Of a stretch of 50,727 nucleotides of DNA, positions 1 through 7,714 are shown piece after piece. Below the pieces are notes generated by a model. It worked only from the letters and a program-made list of their open reading frames with translations. It had not been told where the DNA came from and ran no database searches. The translations under genes were made by a program, and so were the position numbers. Each line of letters begins with the position of its first letter. Within the stretch, counting starts at the first letter, position 1. This DNA comes from Mycoplasmatota bacterium (GTDB taxonomy: Bacteria > Bacillota_I > Bacilli_A > Acholeplasmatales > Acholeplasmataceae), in assembly GCA_024650045.1 (NCBI GenBank), contig JANKMU010000003.1, forward strand, positions 1 through 50,727, given 5' to 3'.

Positions 1-64
1 ACCACAACCCTTTTTAAAGCCTATACTCTACCACAACCTATTTTAAATAACTAAATTAAAAAAT

Positions 65-89
65 AGTTCTTTTTAGAACTGTTTTTTTT
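65..89 (+). terminator. Terminator of a gene lying upstream of the window
   Basis: AGTTCT (65-70) pairs with AGAACT (75-80) around a TTTT loop and is followed by G and a run of eight T. The gene it serves ends before the window. Bases 1-64 hold no recognisable coding sequence, only a short direct repeat ACCACAACC at 1-9 and 31-39. Confidence 0.7.
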
Positions 90-92
90 ACA

Positions 93-101
93 TGATATAA
101 T
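93..101 (+). promoter_or_regulatory. Extended -10 promoter of the racemase gene
   Basis: TGATATAAT (TG at 93-94, TATAAT at 96-101) matches the extended -10 form. No good -35 is visible because the position falls in the preceding terminator. It lies about 28 nt before the chosen start codon. Confidence 0.55.
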
Positions 102-129
102 ATGAGTAAATAGATAGATGAGGATATAT

Positions 130-822
130 ATGAAAACTATTGGTTTATTAGGTGGTATGAGTTGGGAATCAACACTTGAATATTATCGACTTATTAATTT
201 AGAAGTAAAAAATCGATTTGGTGGATCTCATTCTGCTAAAATTTTGATGTATTCATTTGATTATCATGAGTTAGAGTTATTACTTGAACAAGATCGTTGG
301 GATGAGATTACAAAGCTTTTAGTTTATCATGGCAAAAAGTTAAAAGAAAGTGGAGCAGATGTTTTAGTAATATGTGCAAATACCATGCATATTGTCGCTA
401 ATGAGGTTGAAAAACAAGTTGGTCTTCCATTAATTCACATTGCAAAAGCAACACTAAATGAAGTTCAAAATCTAGGTTTAAAGAAAGTTTTGTTAATTGG
501 AACCATGTATACGATGAAAAGCACTCTATATCCCGATATTTTCAGTGATCAAGATGTATCTATTATCACACCTGATACTAGAGACCAAGCATTGATACAC
601 CGTACAATTTATAAAGAACTCATTTTAGGTATATTTTCTAATGAAAGCAAAGAAAATTTTATAGAGATTATTAATAAATCAAAATTGATGGGAGTTCAAG
701 GAGTTATTTTAGGATGCACAGAAATCCCTATGTTAATTCAGCAACAAGATTTAGATATTCCGTTATTTAATACAATGAAAGTTCATGTAAAAGCAGCTGT
801 TGATTTTGCTTTAAATGATTAA
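130..822 (+). CDS. Aspartate/glutamate racemase family protein
   Basis: PLP-independent amino-acid racemase of the Asp/Glu racemase superfamily (RacX/YgeA type), 230 aa, cytosolic. The N-terminus carries the family signature IGLLGGMSWEST, and the two catalytic cysteines sit in CANTMH (Cys82) and GCTEI (Cys196), one in each lobe, so the two-base mechanism looks intact. An ATG at 118 is in frame, but TGAGGA at 119-124 overlaps it and sits 5 nt before the ATG at 130, which also gives the usual family N-terminus, so I choose 130. It stands alone between a promoter and a terminator. Substrate (Asp, Glu or another amino acid) cannot be read from sequence; many members have broad specificity. Confidence 0.9.
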   Translation: MKTIGLLGGMSWESTLEYYRLINLEVKNRFGGSHSAKILMYSFDYHELELLLEQDRWDEITKLLVYHGKKLKESGADVLVICANTMHIVANEVEKQVGLPLIHIAKATLNEVQNLGLKKVLLIGTMYTMKSTLYPDIFSDQDVSIITPDTRDQALIHRTIYKELILGIFSNESKENFIEIINKSKLMGVQGVILGCTEIPMLIQQQDLDIPLFNTMKVHVKAAVDFALND

Positions 823-853
823 GATAGAAAAGAATAGGTATCATTAAATGATA

Positions 854-890
854 GAATCTGACTTATATTCATAGTCAGTTCTTTTCTTTA
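854..890 (+). terminator. Terminator after the racemase gene
   Basis: CTGACT (858-863) pairs with AGTCAG (873-878), extended by GAA/TTC around one bulged T, and is followed by TTTTCTTTA. The stem is moderate, so termination may be incomplete. Confidence 0.6.
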
Positions 891-919
891 TTTACCAACA
901 CATAAATATTTGTTATAAT
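891..919 (+). promoter_or_regulatory. rocD promoter
   Basis: TGTTATAAT (911-919) is a consensus extended -10 element with a weak -35 (TTTACC, 891-896) at 17 nt. Transcription would start near 926, leaving a leader of about 115 nt before the ATG. Confidence 0.7.
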
Positions 920-930
920 GAATTTGTCGA

Positions 931-1005
931 GATGTTGTTAATGTATAAAAGGTTACAACATCTATTACGTTTCAAAAATCTTATGGCAGTAAGAGATTTA
1001 GATGT
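931..1005 (+). promoter_or_regulatory. Leader of rocD with two inverted repeats
   Basis: Between promoter and start codon GATGTTGT (931-938) is complementary to ACAACATC (955-962), and a little further on AAATCT pairs with AGATTT around a TATGGCAGTAAG loop. No U-run follows either stem, so this is not a plain terminator. It could control translation or mRNA stability, or be a regulator-binding dyad. No known riboswitch class is recognised. Confidence 0.4.
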
Positions 1006-1041
1006 AGCATTCCAAAACAATTAGAAAGGAGTAAAGATTTG

Positions 1042-2268
1042 ATGATTCAAATCTTACACAACAAAATGCTATCTTCAAAAGCATATATGGATATCGAAGC
1101 CAAATATGGTGCAAAAAATTATAAGCCAATTCCTGTTGTTATTAAAAGAGCTAAGGGGGTATGGGTGTGGGATCCTGAAGGAAAGAAATATTTAGATTGT
1201 TTGTCTGCATATTCAGCAGTTAATCAAGGACACCTTCATCCTAAAATTATTAAAGCTGTTAAAAAGCAAATGAAATCTGTGACATTAACATCAAGAGCAT
1301 TTTATAATGATCGCTTAGGATCATTTTTACAAAAATTATGTGATGTATCTGGTATGGAAGTAGCTCTACCTATGAATACTGGTGCAGAGGCTGTTGAAAC
1401 AGGTATTAAGATTGCAAGAAGATGGGGATATAGAGTTAAGAAAGTACCAGCTAATCAAGCAGAAATCATTACATGTAATGATAACTTTCATGGAAGAACA
1501 ACAACCATTGTTGGTTTTTCAACAGATCCAGGAGCAAATGAAGATTTTGGTCCTTTCACACCTGGATTTGTAAACATTCCTTTTAATGATACTAAAGCAT
1601 TAGAAAAAGCTATTACTCCAAATACAATTGCTTTTCTTGTGGAACCAATTCAAGGTGAAGCAGGTGTTATCATTCCTAAAGAAGGATACTTGAAAAAAGT
1701 TCGTGAAATATGCACTAAAAATAATGTATTATTGATTACTGATGAGATTCAAACTGGTTTTTGTAGAACTGGTAAGATGTTTTGCTTTATGCATGATGAT
1801 ATTAAACCTGATATCTTATTGGTAGGAAAAGCATTAGGTGGAGGCGTTATGCCAGTATCTGCTGCATTATCGAGTAAAGCTATTATGGATGTGATTACTC
1901 CAGGTTCTCATGGTAGTACATTTGGAGGTAATCCACTTGCTTGTGCAGTAGGAGAAGCTTCACTAGATGTTTTAATTGATGAAGCTTTAGCTGAGCGTTC
2001 AGAAAAATTAGGAAAATATTTTTATGAAGGTATTAAAGCAATCAACTCGCCATTGTTTAAAGAAATAAGAGGAAAAGGATTGTTTATCGCAATTCAGTTA
2101 ACTGATAAAGCAGGGAAGGCTAGAAAATATACTGAACAATTAAAAGAGTTAGGTTTATTAGCGAAAGAAACTCATGAGCATACGATTCGTTTAGCACCAC
2201 CACTTATCATTAAAGAATCTGAAATCGATTGGGCATTAGCAGTATTAAAGAAAGTATTTATAAGTTAA
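1042..2268 (+). CDS. rocD: Ornithine--oxo-acid aminotransferase
   Basis: Class III PLP aminotransferase, 408 aa, the full length of ornithine aminotransferases. It transfers the delta-amino group of ornithine to 2-oxoglutarate, giving glutamate-5-semialdehyde and glutamate. Visible landmarks are the phosphate-binding segment NTGAEAVET (112-120), the PLP-contacting Asp in DEIQTGFCRTG (Asp234), and the Schiff-base lysine in VGKALGGG (Lys263). The N-terminal segment YGAKNYKPIPVV and WVWDPEGKKYLDCLSAYSAV are typical of RocD rather than acetylornithine or GABA transaminases. TTG at 1039 is in frame, but ATG 1042 is better spaced from AAAGGAG (1025-1031). Monocistronic. With glutamate dehydrogenase at 10.5 kb it suggests arginine/ornithine catabolism, although no arginase or deiminase gene is in the window. 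Confidence 0.95.
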   Translation: MIQILHNKMLSSKAYMDIEAKYGAKNYKPIPVVIKRAKGVWVWDPEGKKYLDCLSAYSAVNQGHLHPKIIKAVKKQMKSVTLTSRAFYNDRLGSFLQKLCDVSGMEVALPMNTGAEAVETGIKIARRWGYRVKKVPANQAEIITCNDNFHGRTTTIVGFSTDPGANEDFGPFTPGFVNIPFNDTKALEKAITPNTIAFLVEPIQGEAGVIIPKEGYLKKVREICTKNNVLLITDEIQTGFCRTGKMFCFMHDDIKPDILLVGKALGGGVMPVSAALSSKAIMDVITPGSHGSTFGGNPLACAVGEASLDVLIDEALAERSEKLGKYFYEGIKAINSPLFKEIRGKGLFIAIQLTDKAGKARKYTEQLKELGLLAKETHEHTIRLAPPLIIKESEIDWALAVLKKVFIS

Positions 2269-2283
2269 AATATCTAAAATTAG

Positions 2284-2325
2284 AAAAGACCCTAAAGGTG
2301 AATGATACCTTTAAGGTCTTTTTTT
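2284..2325. terminator. Terminator shared by rocD and the convergent baeRF gene
   Basis: AAAGACC pairs with AGGTCTTT and an inner TAAAGGT pairs with ACCTTTA, followed by T7 on the plus strand. A-rich sequence on the 5' side gives a shorter U-run for the minus-strand gene, so it may serve both. Confidence 0.85.
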
Positions 2326-2338
2326 GATTGAATTTATT

Positions 2339-3487
2339 TTAGTACCTATAAATAGCTGCTACACCAGAATCGGTTGGCATATCTTCTTTATTTAAGATAA
2401 AAACATTTCCACTTTTTTCTAATGTATACTGTGCTAAATCATCTAGTATATCATCTACATCAGGATTGGTTAAAGCTTTTGTTTTCATTTTTTTATTAAT
2501 TGGATCAATTCGTCCAGATATCATTTTGTTTGATTCAATAAATAGCGTTTCAACACGACCATCTATTGCAGCTGATATAATCTCAATAAGTTGATCTGTA
2601 CTTTTTTCTTTAGTTCTTAATTGATGATATTGATCAATTAATTGATTGATTTTTTGATTCAAAATGTCTTTGGTAAAAGATTCGATTTGCTTCATTGTTT
2701 CTTCTTTACCTAAAGTCTCATAAGATCCTGATATTGCTTTTGATTGCAAATATTGATTATTAGATCTTTCAATAAATAATGTATGGTATTCACTAGGAGC
2801 AAGAAGAATTAAAGGATATTTCGATTGTTTAGAAACATTTTCATCAACAATATGATCAACATGTCTAAAAAATCTTTCTAGATCTATTTCTACTTCATCC
2901 TTTTTACCACCGTGTCCATGAAATGTTGATTTTCCAGTTGCTCCACCATAAGTTCCATGTGTTTGATAAGAATCAGTTTTTTCTGTACCAAGTATTTCAT
3001 CCTTTGTAGTTGGGATCTTATCATCTAGTTCAATCTTTTCAATATGATATGGAGTTCCTTCGAATATTTGAAAATGATGTGCATCTAAATCAAGAATTTG
3101 ATAAGTTTTCGCAATTTGGAAATAATGAATTAATGGTTTGATGTGAAAACTATCTGAGACAACTGCAAAAGTATTGATAGGTTTTTTCAGATTGTAAATA
3201 ATGCATTCATCTAAAGATGCAAATATGGCTATCCCATCAAAAGTATGACTCCAAAATGTGCTTGAATTTTCTAGTTCAGAAAACATCTCTACTAAAGGTT
3301 TTATTTCTTTTTTGTCATATTTTTCTAATAGAGATTTTTCAACTTCTTTCACCAGATTTTTAAAAACAAGTGCATCTCGCTTATTTTCTGTAAGGTGTCT
3401 GGATGTTTCTTGATAAATTGATATGAGTGGTGCTTTCTTGTTGTTAAAAAAATCATTAGGGAATGTGTCAACAATTTCATATTTCAT
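2339..3487 (-). CDS. baeRF family 3 protein (bacterial release-factor-like)
   Basis: 382 aa, cytosolic, no signal peptide or membrane segment. It resembles the bacterial archaeo-eukaryotic release factor (baeRF) families, in particular family 3. The N-terminal block PLISIYQETSRHLTENKRDA followed by a KNLVKEVEKSL helix is typical. The centre holds a Gly/His-rich loop (GTYGGATG, then FHGHGGKKDEVEIDLERFF), and the C-terminal third contains IDGRVETLFI. In family terms this loop sits where eRF1 carries its GGQ-type loop, and ribosome binding is the proposed but untested role. It is a single-gene unit preceded by AAGGATG-type RBS and a long structured leader (3488-3632). The family assignment is from pattern recognition; the biochemical function is unknown. 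Confidence 0.8.
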   Translation of the reverse strand: MKYEIVDTFPNDFFNNKKAPLISIYQETSRHLTENKRDALVFKNLVKEVEKSLLEKYDKKEIKPLVEMFSELENSSTFWSHTFDGIAIFASLDECIIYNLKKPINTFAVVSDSFHIKPLIHYFQIAKTYQILDLDAHHFQIFEGTPYHIEKIELDDKIPTTKDEILGTEKTDSYQTHGTYGGATGKSTFHGHGGKKDEVEIDLERFFRHVDHIVDENVSKQSKYPLILLAPSEYHTLFIERSNNQYLQSKAISGSYETLGKEETMKQIESFTKDILNQKINQLIDQYHQLRTKEKSTDQLIEIISAAIDGRVETLFIESNKMISGRIDPINKKMKTKALTNPDVDDILDDLAQYTLEKSGNVFILNKEDMPTDSGVAAIYRY

Positions 3488-3632
3488 GAATCTATCATCC
3501 TTTCTTTTTTTTAACCAAATCAGCTTATGTAATAAAAAGCCGACCTGTTTTGGTCGTCTTAAGATAGGTGTATTCGCAAAATGCGAGTAGAAAAATAGGA
3601 ATACGATTGCTATCTATAGGCAACCATATGGT
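3488..3632 (-). promoter_or_regulatory. Structured 5' leader of the baeRF gene, attenuator-like
   Basis: The predicted transcript starts near 3632 and runs about 145 nt to the start codon. It contains a closing stem of 6 bp (plus-strand AGATAG 3562-3567 with CTATCT 3610-3615), an inner 6-bp stem (GTATTC 3570-3575 with GAATAC 3599-3604), and a short hairpin CGCA-AAA-TGCG (3575-3585) that competes for one base. Next in the RNA comes a CGACC/GGTCG hairpin (3541-3556) followed by a U-rich run (plus-strand AATAAAAAG), which looks like an intrinsic terminator about 50 nt before the ATG. A TTGC/GCAA hairpin overlapping the closing stem gives an alternative fold. I recognise no known riboswitch class. 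Confidence 0.5.
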
Positions 3633-3638
3633 ACTCTT

Positions 3639-3667
3639 ATATTAACATATTCTAAGTGTTTAGTCAA
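3639..3667 (-). promoter_or_regulatory. Promoter of the baeRF gene
   Basis: On the minus strand TTGACT (plus 3662-3667), a 17-nt spacer and TAATAT (plus 3639-3644) with an upstream TGT form a near-consensus vegetative promoter with extended -10. A 10-bp palindrome ACCATATGGT (3623-3632) lies at the predicted start site. Confidence 0.8.
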
Positions 3668-3714
3668 AGAGGCTGACCTGATAGTTATCTGAAAAACAAA
3701 TGGTTTAATAATAA

Positions 3715-3761
3715 CAAAAAAACCCTCGTTACCGCTTAAAGAAGCTATAATGAAGGTTTTT
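3715..3761 (-). terminator. Terminator of the GH81 gene
   Basis: Read on the minus strand, AAAAACCTTCATTATAGCTT folds back on AAGCGGTAACGAGGGTTTTT with two mismatches and G-U pairs, and ends in a run of seven U. It lies directly after the stop codon. Confidence 0.8.
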
Positions 3762-3773
3762 AAAAACTTTATT

Positions 3774-6524
3774 TTAGTTGGACAAACGACGAGCTATTAG
3801 ACTTCTAGATGGTACAGTGATGGAAATAGATTCATTGGATGGTGATCTAAAAGTTATGATTTGTTCTTGATCACTTGGATTCCAAATCATTGCATTCACA
3901 TTCCCTAAGTCATCTTTATAGATAGATGAAGATACACGTTCATGTATTTCCATAACATAGGATGTTTCTCGTTTTCCATAACTTTCAAGAGCATGAATTA
4001 AATAATAAGTTTGAGATAAGTCACTAGGATAATCATCATTTAAAATTTTTGAAGCATCAAATTGATTGATTGCAGTTGATGGGTTAATGAGTGCCTGAAC
4101 GCTCCACATAGTAGCATACCAAGTGTCTATTGTCTGATTTTTGGCAAGTAAGTAGTCAGAGTATATATCATTTAACCGTGCTCTTTCATCATCATTTAAC
4201 GCATAATTTGAAATGTATTCTCCATTTGGTAACCATTGGATACCATAGATGAATGTAGGATTTGCACCAAACCATGTTGCGTAATCATATTTACCGCCCC
4301 AAATCATACCCGCAATAGATGCATACATACTATATTTTTCTGGGAAAATAGTTTCTGAATAATCCATCATATATGTTTTTGCTGCATTAAGTTCTGTAAC
4401 AAACCCATATATTGCTGCATCTCTACGATCGATATCATTTTCTGATAAAGCCCATAAATACCCTCCTACCCAAGATTGTAATGCTTCACTTGAGGATTCG
4501 ATATTATTACCCTCAGCAAATGTTCCAAAACCATGTGCCCAAGTATGACCAGCCCATGGATCAAAAGATCTTAGATAAGCATAATCATAGTCGTCTTTAT
4601 ATGGATACATATAATCGTTTAATAATGCTTCAACAATATCTTTATAATCACTAGAAAATGATTCATCATACATGGATAACACACTAGCGCCATAGATGAG
4701 ATAACCATGGGTAAAACTATGGTCACTTAATTCACTAGCTGTATTAAAATCATTGTTAGAGTAATAAACTGAACCCCAGGCTTCGTTGTAATATAAATAA
4801 CGTTCATCAGTGGTTGAGTCGTAGGTAAACCAATCGGATAATAGATATCTAAGTTTTGATATAAAGGAAGTTTTAAGTGCTTCATCACCAATTTGATCGG
4901 CAATAATAATACCCTGAGCAAGTGGATAAATAGCTTTACCATTCCAATAAGGTCCTTCATCATTTAAGAAATTTTCAGAATCATTAATTTGAGTTCTAGT
5001 ATCTAGATCATTCAAATAAGTTGTCATATGAGTTTCACTGAACTCATCATTATTAGGCAAAGTCATAGCAGGTAGCAAACCGTGAAATGAAAGTGATGTT
5101 TGAAAATGTGAACCTATCATAAGCTTTAATTCACCACGAACAGTATTAAAACTATAATCTGTAACTTCTTGAGTGCTGCTTTGATAGTGATGAGGCATTA
5201 AAAATTGTAAAGGTTCTTTAGTGTTGTTTTCTTTTAAGTATTGAACTGATAAATGGTAATTCGTTTCAACGATACTATCTTCGTGATGAACTTGATAAGA
5301 AACATCACCTTTGAGTGTTGTTGTATATGCATGTTGATGATAAAATGATGCTTCTGATAAAGATTGTATTGTAGCAACAGAAAAGTAATTTTCATCACCT
5401 AAATTCATTGTTATTTTATTTAAAAGGGAAGCGGGATGATTATCTGATGATAAATTAAATAATGTTGTATCCGGGGTACTAATTAAAAAATAACGATCTC
5501 CATAGATAGGTTGACCAACTTGTGCTGGTCTATACGTTTCATAACCTATATGTTTTTGGACTAAGCGAATAACGATCCCACTACCTGTATGTGTAGTTCC
5601 ATTAATCAGGTTTCCATCAGTTGTGAAATATTCGTAACTTGCTACACCATTTGAAGCTAATTTAAGATATGCAGAGTCTGATTTCGCAACTTCAGCAAAT
5701 ACAAAAGGAGACCCTTGTGTGTAAGTCATTACCATTTGATCTTGAGGTTGGCCAGTGTTTCTCATTGCAACTTTAACGTTTGTATCACTATAATCTATAA
5801 CATGAGTTGTATAACCTAAATTTAGGTTTGTCGTTTTTATATGTATATCAGGTAAAGCCAATGAAAAATTAGCCATAGTATTGTACCCATCTGGATTCCA
5901 GTATTGAACAAAACCAGAACCCGGGTTAGTAATTTCAACACCATCATTACTAAATGAAGATCTTAATGGATTTGTATAGATACCATTACCACCACCATAA
6001 TTAGTAGCTAATAATGAAGTCCACCATCCGTTTGACGGTACAGCGTGTTCTAGTAAGTTTGGATTAAGGAGTTGAGGATTTATGGGATGATCAATCTCAG
6101 GTGCGTTGCCTACGCGATATGATCCTGCATTGCTTTGAACGATAGAAGAAGAATGAGTACTTCTTTGGTTTGAAGATCTATTTATTGTCCCATCTATTAC
6201 CTTAACCAATCTGTTTTGATTGATTTCATCATCGCCATAAGTCATTTGGTAATTCAATTCATATTCGCCAATATTACCATAATGAACATTTCCAGTTACA
6301 TTCAATAAATAAGTTATATCATCTTGATTTTGATTTAGTATTTTCACGTCATCAAGTGGATTGAAGTATTCGTTTTTTATAACTTCAATATCGTCTAGTC
6401 CGATGACTTCAGTAATTTCTTGTGGGAGAGTTATACCAGGTGTAGTTTGATCATTGTTGTTTTTACATGCAACTAATGTGAATAGCATAATTAATAATAT
6501 AAACACAAAACTTTTTTTAAACAT
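3774..6524 (-). CDS. Secreted GH81 endo-1,3-beta-glucanase lipoprotein
   Basis: 916 aa. The N-terminus is a lipoprotein signal (MFKKSF, hydrophobic core, lipobox LVAC with Cys20). Residues about 30-110 look like an Ig/cadherin-like module (YFNPLDDVKIL ... GEYELNYQMTY). The rest matches glycoside hydrolase family 81: TNYGGGNGIYTNPLRSSFS near the start, ELSDHSFTHGYLIYGAS around residue 600, and DPWAGHTWAHGFG followed by ESSSEALQSWVGGYLWA around residue 673, which holds the conserved glutamates. GH81 enzymes cut internal beta-1,3-glucosidic bonds in laminarin, callose and fungal or algal glucans, so the protein probably acts on the outer face of the membrane. A TTG at 6536 is in frame, but GGAGG (plus 6530-6534) places the start at 6524. 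It is a single-gene unit; no sugar transporter adjoins it. Confidence 0.93.
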   Translation of the reverse strand: MFKKSFVFILLIMLFTLVACKNNNDQTTPGITLPQEITEVIGLDDIEVIKNEYFNPLDDVKILNQNQDDITYLLNVTGNVHYGNIGEYELNYQMTYGDDEINQNRLVKVIDGTINRSSNQRSTHSSSIVQSNAGSYRVGNAPEIDHPINPQLLNPNLLEHAVPSNGWWTSLLATNYGGGNGIYTNPLRSSFSNDGVEITNPGSGFVQYWNPDGYNTMANFSLALPDIHIKTTNLNLGYTTHVIDYSDTNVKVAMRNTGQPQDQMVMTYTQGSPFVFAEVAKSDSAYLKLASNGVASYEYFTTDGNLINGTTHTGSGIVIRLVQKHIGYETYRPAQVGQPIYGDRYFLISTPDTTLFNLSSDNHPASLLNKITMNLGDENYFSVATIQSLSEASFYHQHAYTTTLKGDVSYQVHHEDSIVETNYHLSVQYLKENNTKEPLQFLMPHHYQSSTQEVTDYSFNTVRGELKLMIGSHFQTSLSFHGLLPAMTLPNNDEFSETHMTTYLNDLDTRTQINDSENFLNDEGPYWNGKAIYPLAQGIIIADQIGDEALKTSFISKLRYLLSDWFTYDSTTDERYLYYNEAWGSVYYSNNDFNTASELSDHSFTHGYLIYGASVLSMYDESFSSDYKDIVEALLNDYMYPYKDDYDYAYLRSFDPWAGHTWAHGFGTFAEGNNIESSSEALQSWVGGYLWALSENDIDRRDAAIYGFVTELNAAKTYMMDYSETIFPEKYSMYASIAGMIWGGKYDYATWFGANPTFIYGIQWLPNGEYISNYALNDDERARLNDIYSDYLLAKNQTIDTWYATMWSVQALINPSTAINQFDASKILNDDYPSDLSQTYYLIHALESYGKRETSYVMEIHERVSSSIYKDDLGNVNAMIWNPSDQEQIITFRSPSNESISITVPSRSLIARRLSN

Positions 6525-6539
6525 AATTACCTCCAAAGG

Positions 6540-6553
6540 TATAACTAGTTATA
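6540..6553. promoter_or_regulatory. 14-bp perfect palindrome before the GH81 gene
   Basis: TATAACTAGTTATA is a perfect palindrome immediately upstream of the GGAGG ribosome binding site of the GH81 gene. Its position in the 5' leader or promoter-proximal region suggests an operator. No regulator gene adjoins, so the binding protein is unknown. Confidence 0.4.
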
Positions 6554-6722
6554 TAGACCAATCATACCATATAAAAATGAAAAAGGAAACCGATTTCTTC
6601 TGCCATTTGTTTCATAGAAAAAGAAGCATTGTAAATAATTTTTAAAAATAAGATTTTATTGTGGTATTTTTTGCATAGAAGGTGTAAAATAAAAATATAA
6701 ATTTAGAAGGGGAGAAATGTGA

Positions 6723-7634
6723 ATGAAAAAGATTTTATTAGTTTTAGTCGTTTTACTTGTGTTCATTGGTATTGCTGGTTGTCAAGGTGAAGAGTATGTT
6801 AATCCAGATGTACTTGAGGTTCAATTGATTCCATCTCGTGATTCAGCAGTATTAGATGCTCAAAGAGGCCCACTTGAAGCTTTGCTAGAGGCTGAGCTTG
6901 ATATGGAAGTTAATGTAACTGTTGCTACAGATTATAATGCACTTATTGAAGGTATGGCATCAGGACAAATCCATGTAGGATTACTCGCTACAACAGCTTA
7001 TGTATTAGCTCACGAAGAAGGTGCAGCAAAAGTTATCCTTAAATCATTGCGTTATGATGTTGATGATAACGGTAATGAGCTTACAGATGAACCTTTAGTT
7101 GATGGTTATAAGTCACAACTAGTTGTTGGTGCTAATTCTGGAATAACAAGCGTTGAAGGTTTAGCAGGTAAAAGAATTGCGATCGCATCATTTACTTCTA
7201 CATCAGGTTTTGTTTGGCCAGCAAACTTACTTGCTGATCATGATTTAGATCCAGAAGAAGATGTAACTTGGGTTAATGCAGGTGGTCATGATAATGCGAT
7301 TCTTGCGATTATAAATGGTGATGCAGACGCTGCATTTACATTTAAAGATGCAAGAACATTATTAGTTGAAGATTATCCTAATATCAATTCACAAGTTTTA
7401 TTTGTAACTGACACTACTGTGATTCCTAATGATACGATTTCAGTTATCCCAAATTTAGATCCTGATCTTGTAGACAGAATTACAGATGCATTCCTAGCTA
7501 TCGCAGCAGATCCAGATGGTTTGGCTATTGTTAATGCTATTTATTCTCATAAAGGTTATGCAATTGCAACTGATGCAGATTATGATATCGTTAGAACATA
7601 TCTAAACAGACAAAAAGAATGGGATTTTAGTTAA
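6723..7634 (+). CDS. phnD: Phosphonate/phosphite-type ABC transporter substrate-binding lipoprotein
   Basis: 303 aa PhnD-family periplasmic-binding-type protein, anchored outside the membrane by lipid. The signal peptide MKKILLVLVVLLVFIGIAGC ends in the lipobox IAGC (Cys20). The mature part has the family features NALIEGMASGQIHVGLLATTAYVLA and the ligand-pocket segment SFTSTSGFVWPANLL, the counterpart of the SSTSGY loop of PhnD. It heads an operon with an ATPase and two permeases. GAAGGGGAG precedes ATG 6723 by 8 nt, and the other ATG at 6718 is closed by TGA at once. PhnD-like proteins bind phosphonates, phosphite, hypophosphite or phosphate; no C-P lyase, phosphonatase or phosphite dehydrogenase gene is present here to decide. 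Confidence 0.88.
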   Translation: MKKILLVLVVLLVFIGIAGCQGEEYVNPDVLEVQLIPSRDSAVLDAQRGPLEALLEAELDMEVNVTVATDYNALIEGMASGQIHVGLLATTAYVLAHEEGAAKVILKSLRYDVDDNGNELTDEPLVDGYKSQLVVGANSGITSVEGLAGKRIAIASFTSTSGFVWPANLLADHDLDPEEDVTWVNAGGHDNAILAIINGDADAAFTFKDARTLLVEDYPNINSQVLFVTDTTVIPNDTISVIPNLDPDLVDRITDAFLAIAADPDGLAIVNAIYSHKGYAIATDADYDIVRTYLNRQKEWDFS

Positions 7635-7665
7635 TATTAAGTCAACTAGAATATGATAAAATAAA

Positions 7666-7690
7666 AATAGCCACCATATTGGTGGCTATT
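7666..7690 (+). promoter_or_regulatory. Intercistronic hairpin between phnD and phnC
   Basis: AATAGCCACC (7666-7675) and GGTGGCTATT (7681-7690) form a perfect 10-bp stem with a five-base loop. No U-run follows on the plus strand and the operon continues, so it is probably a 3'-end protector of the phnD mRNA or a partial attenuator that keeps binding protein in excess over ATPase. Confidence 0.6.
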
Positions 7691-7714
7691 GAATTAAATG
7701 AAGGAGTACTTAAA

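Noticed and set aside
1-39. Short direct repeat ACCACAACC, possible CRISPR or tandem repeat
   Set aside because: Only two 9-bp copies and no further units; too little to call an array or repeat family.
4412-4963. Plus-strand (4412-4654) and minus-strand (4727-4963) open frames inside the GH81 gene
   Set aside because: They lie in other frames of a clearly conserved gene and lack ribosome binding sites.
7666-7690. Hairpin as a terminator of phnD
   Set aside because: No U-run follows on the plus strand, and the ATPase and permease genes continue the operon, so it is not a full terminator.
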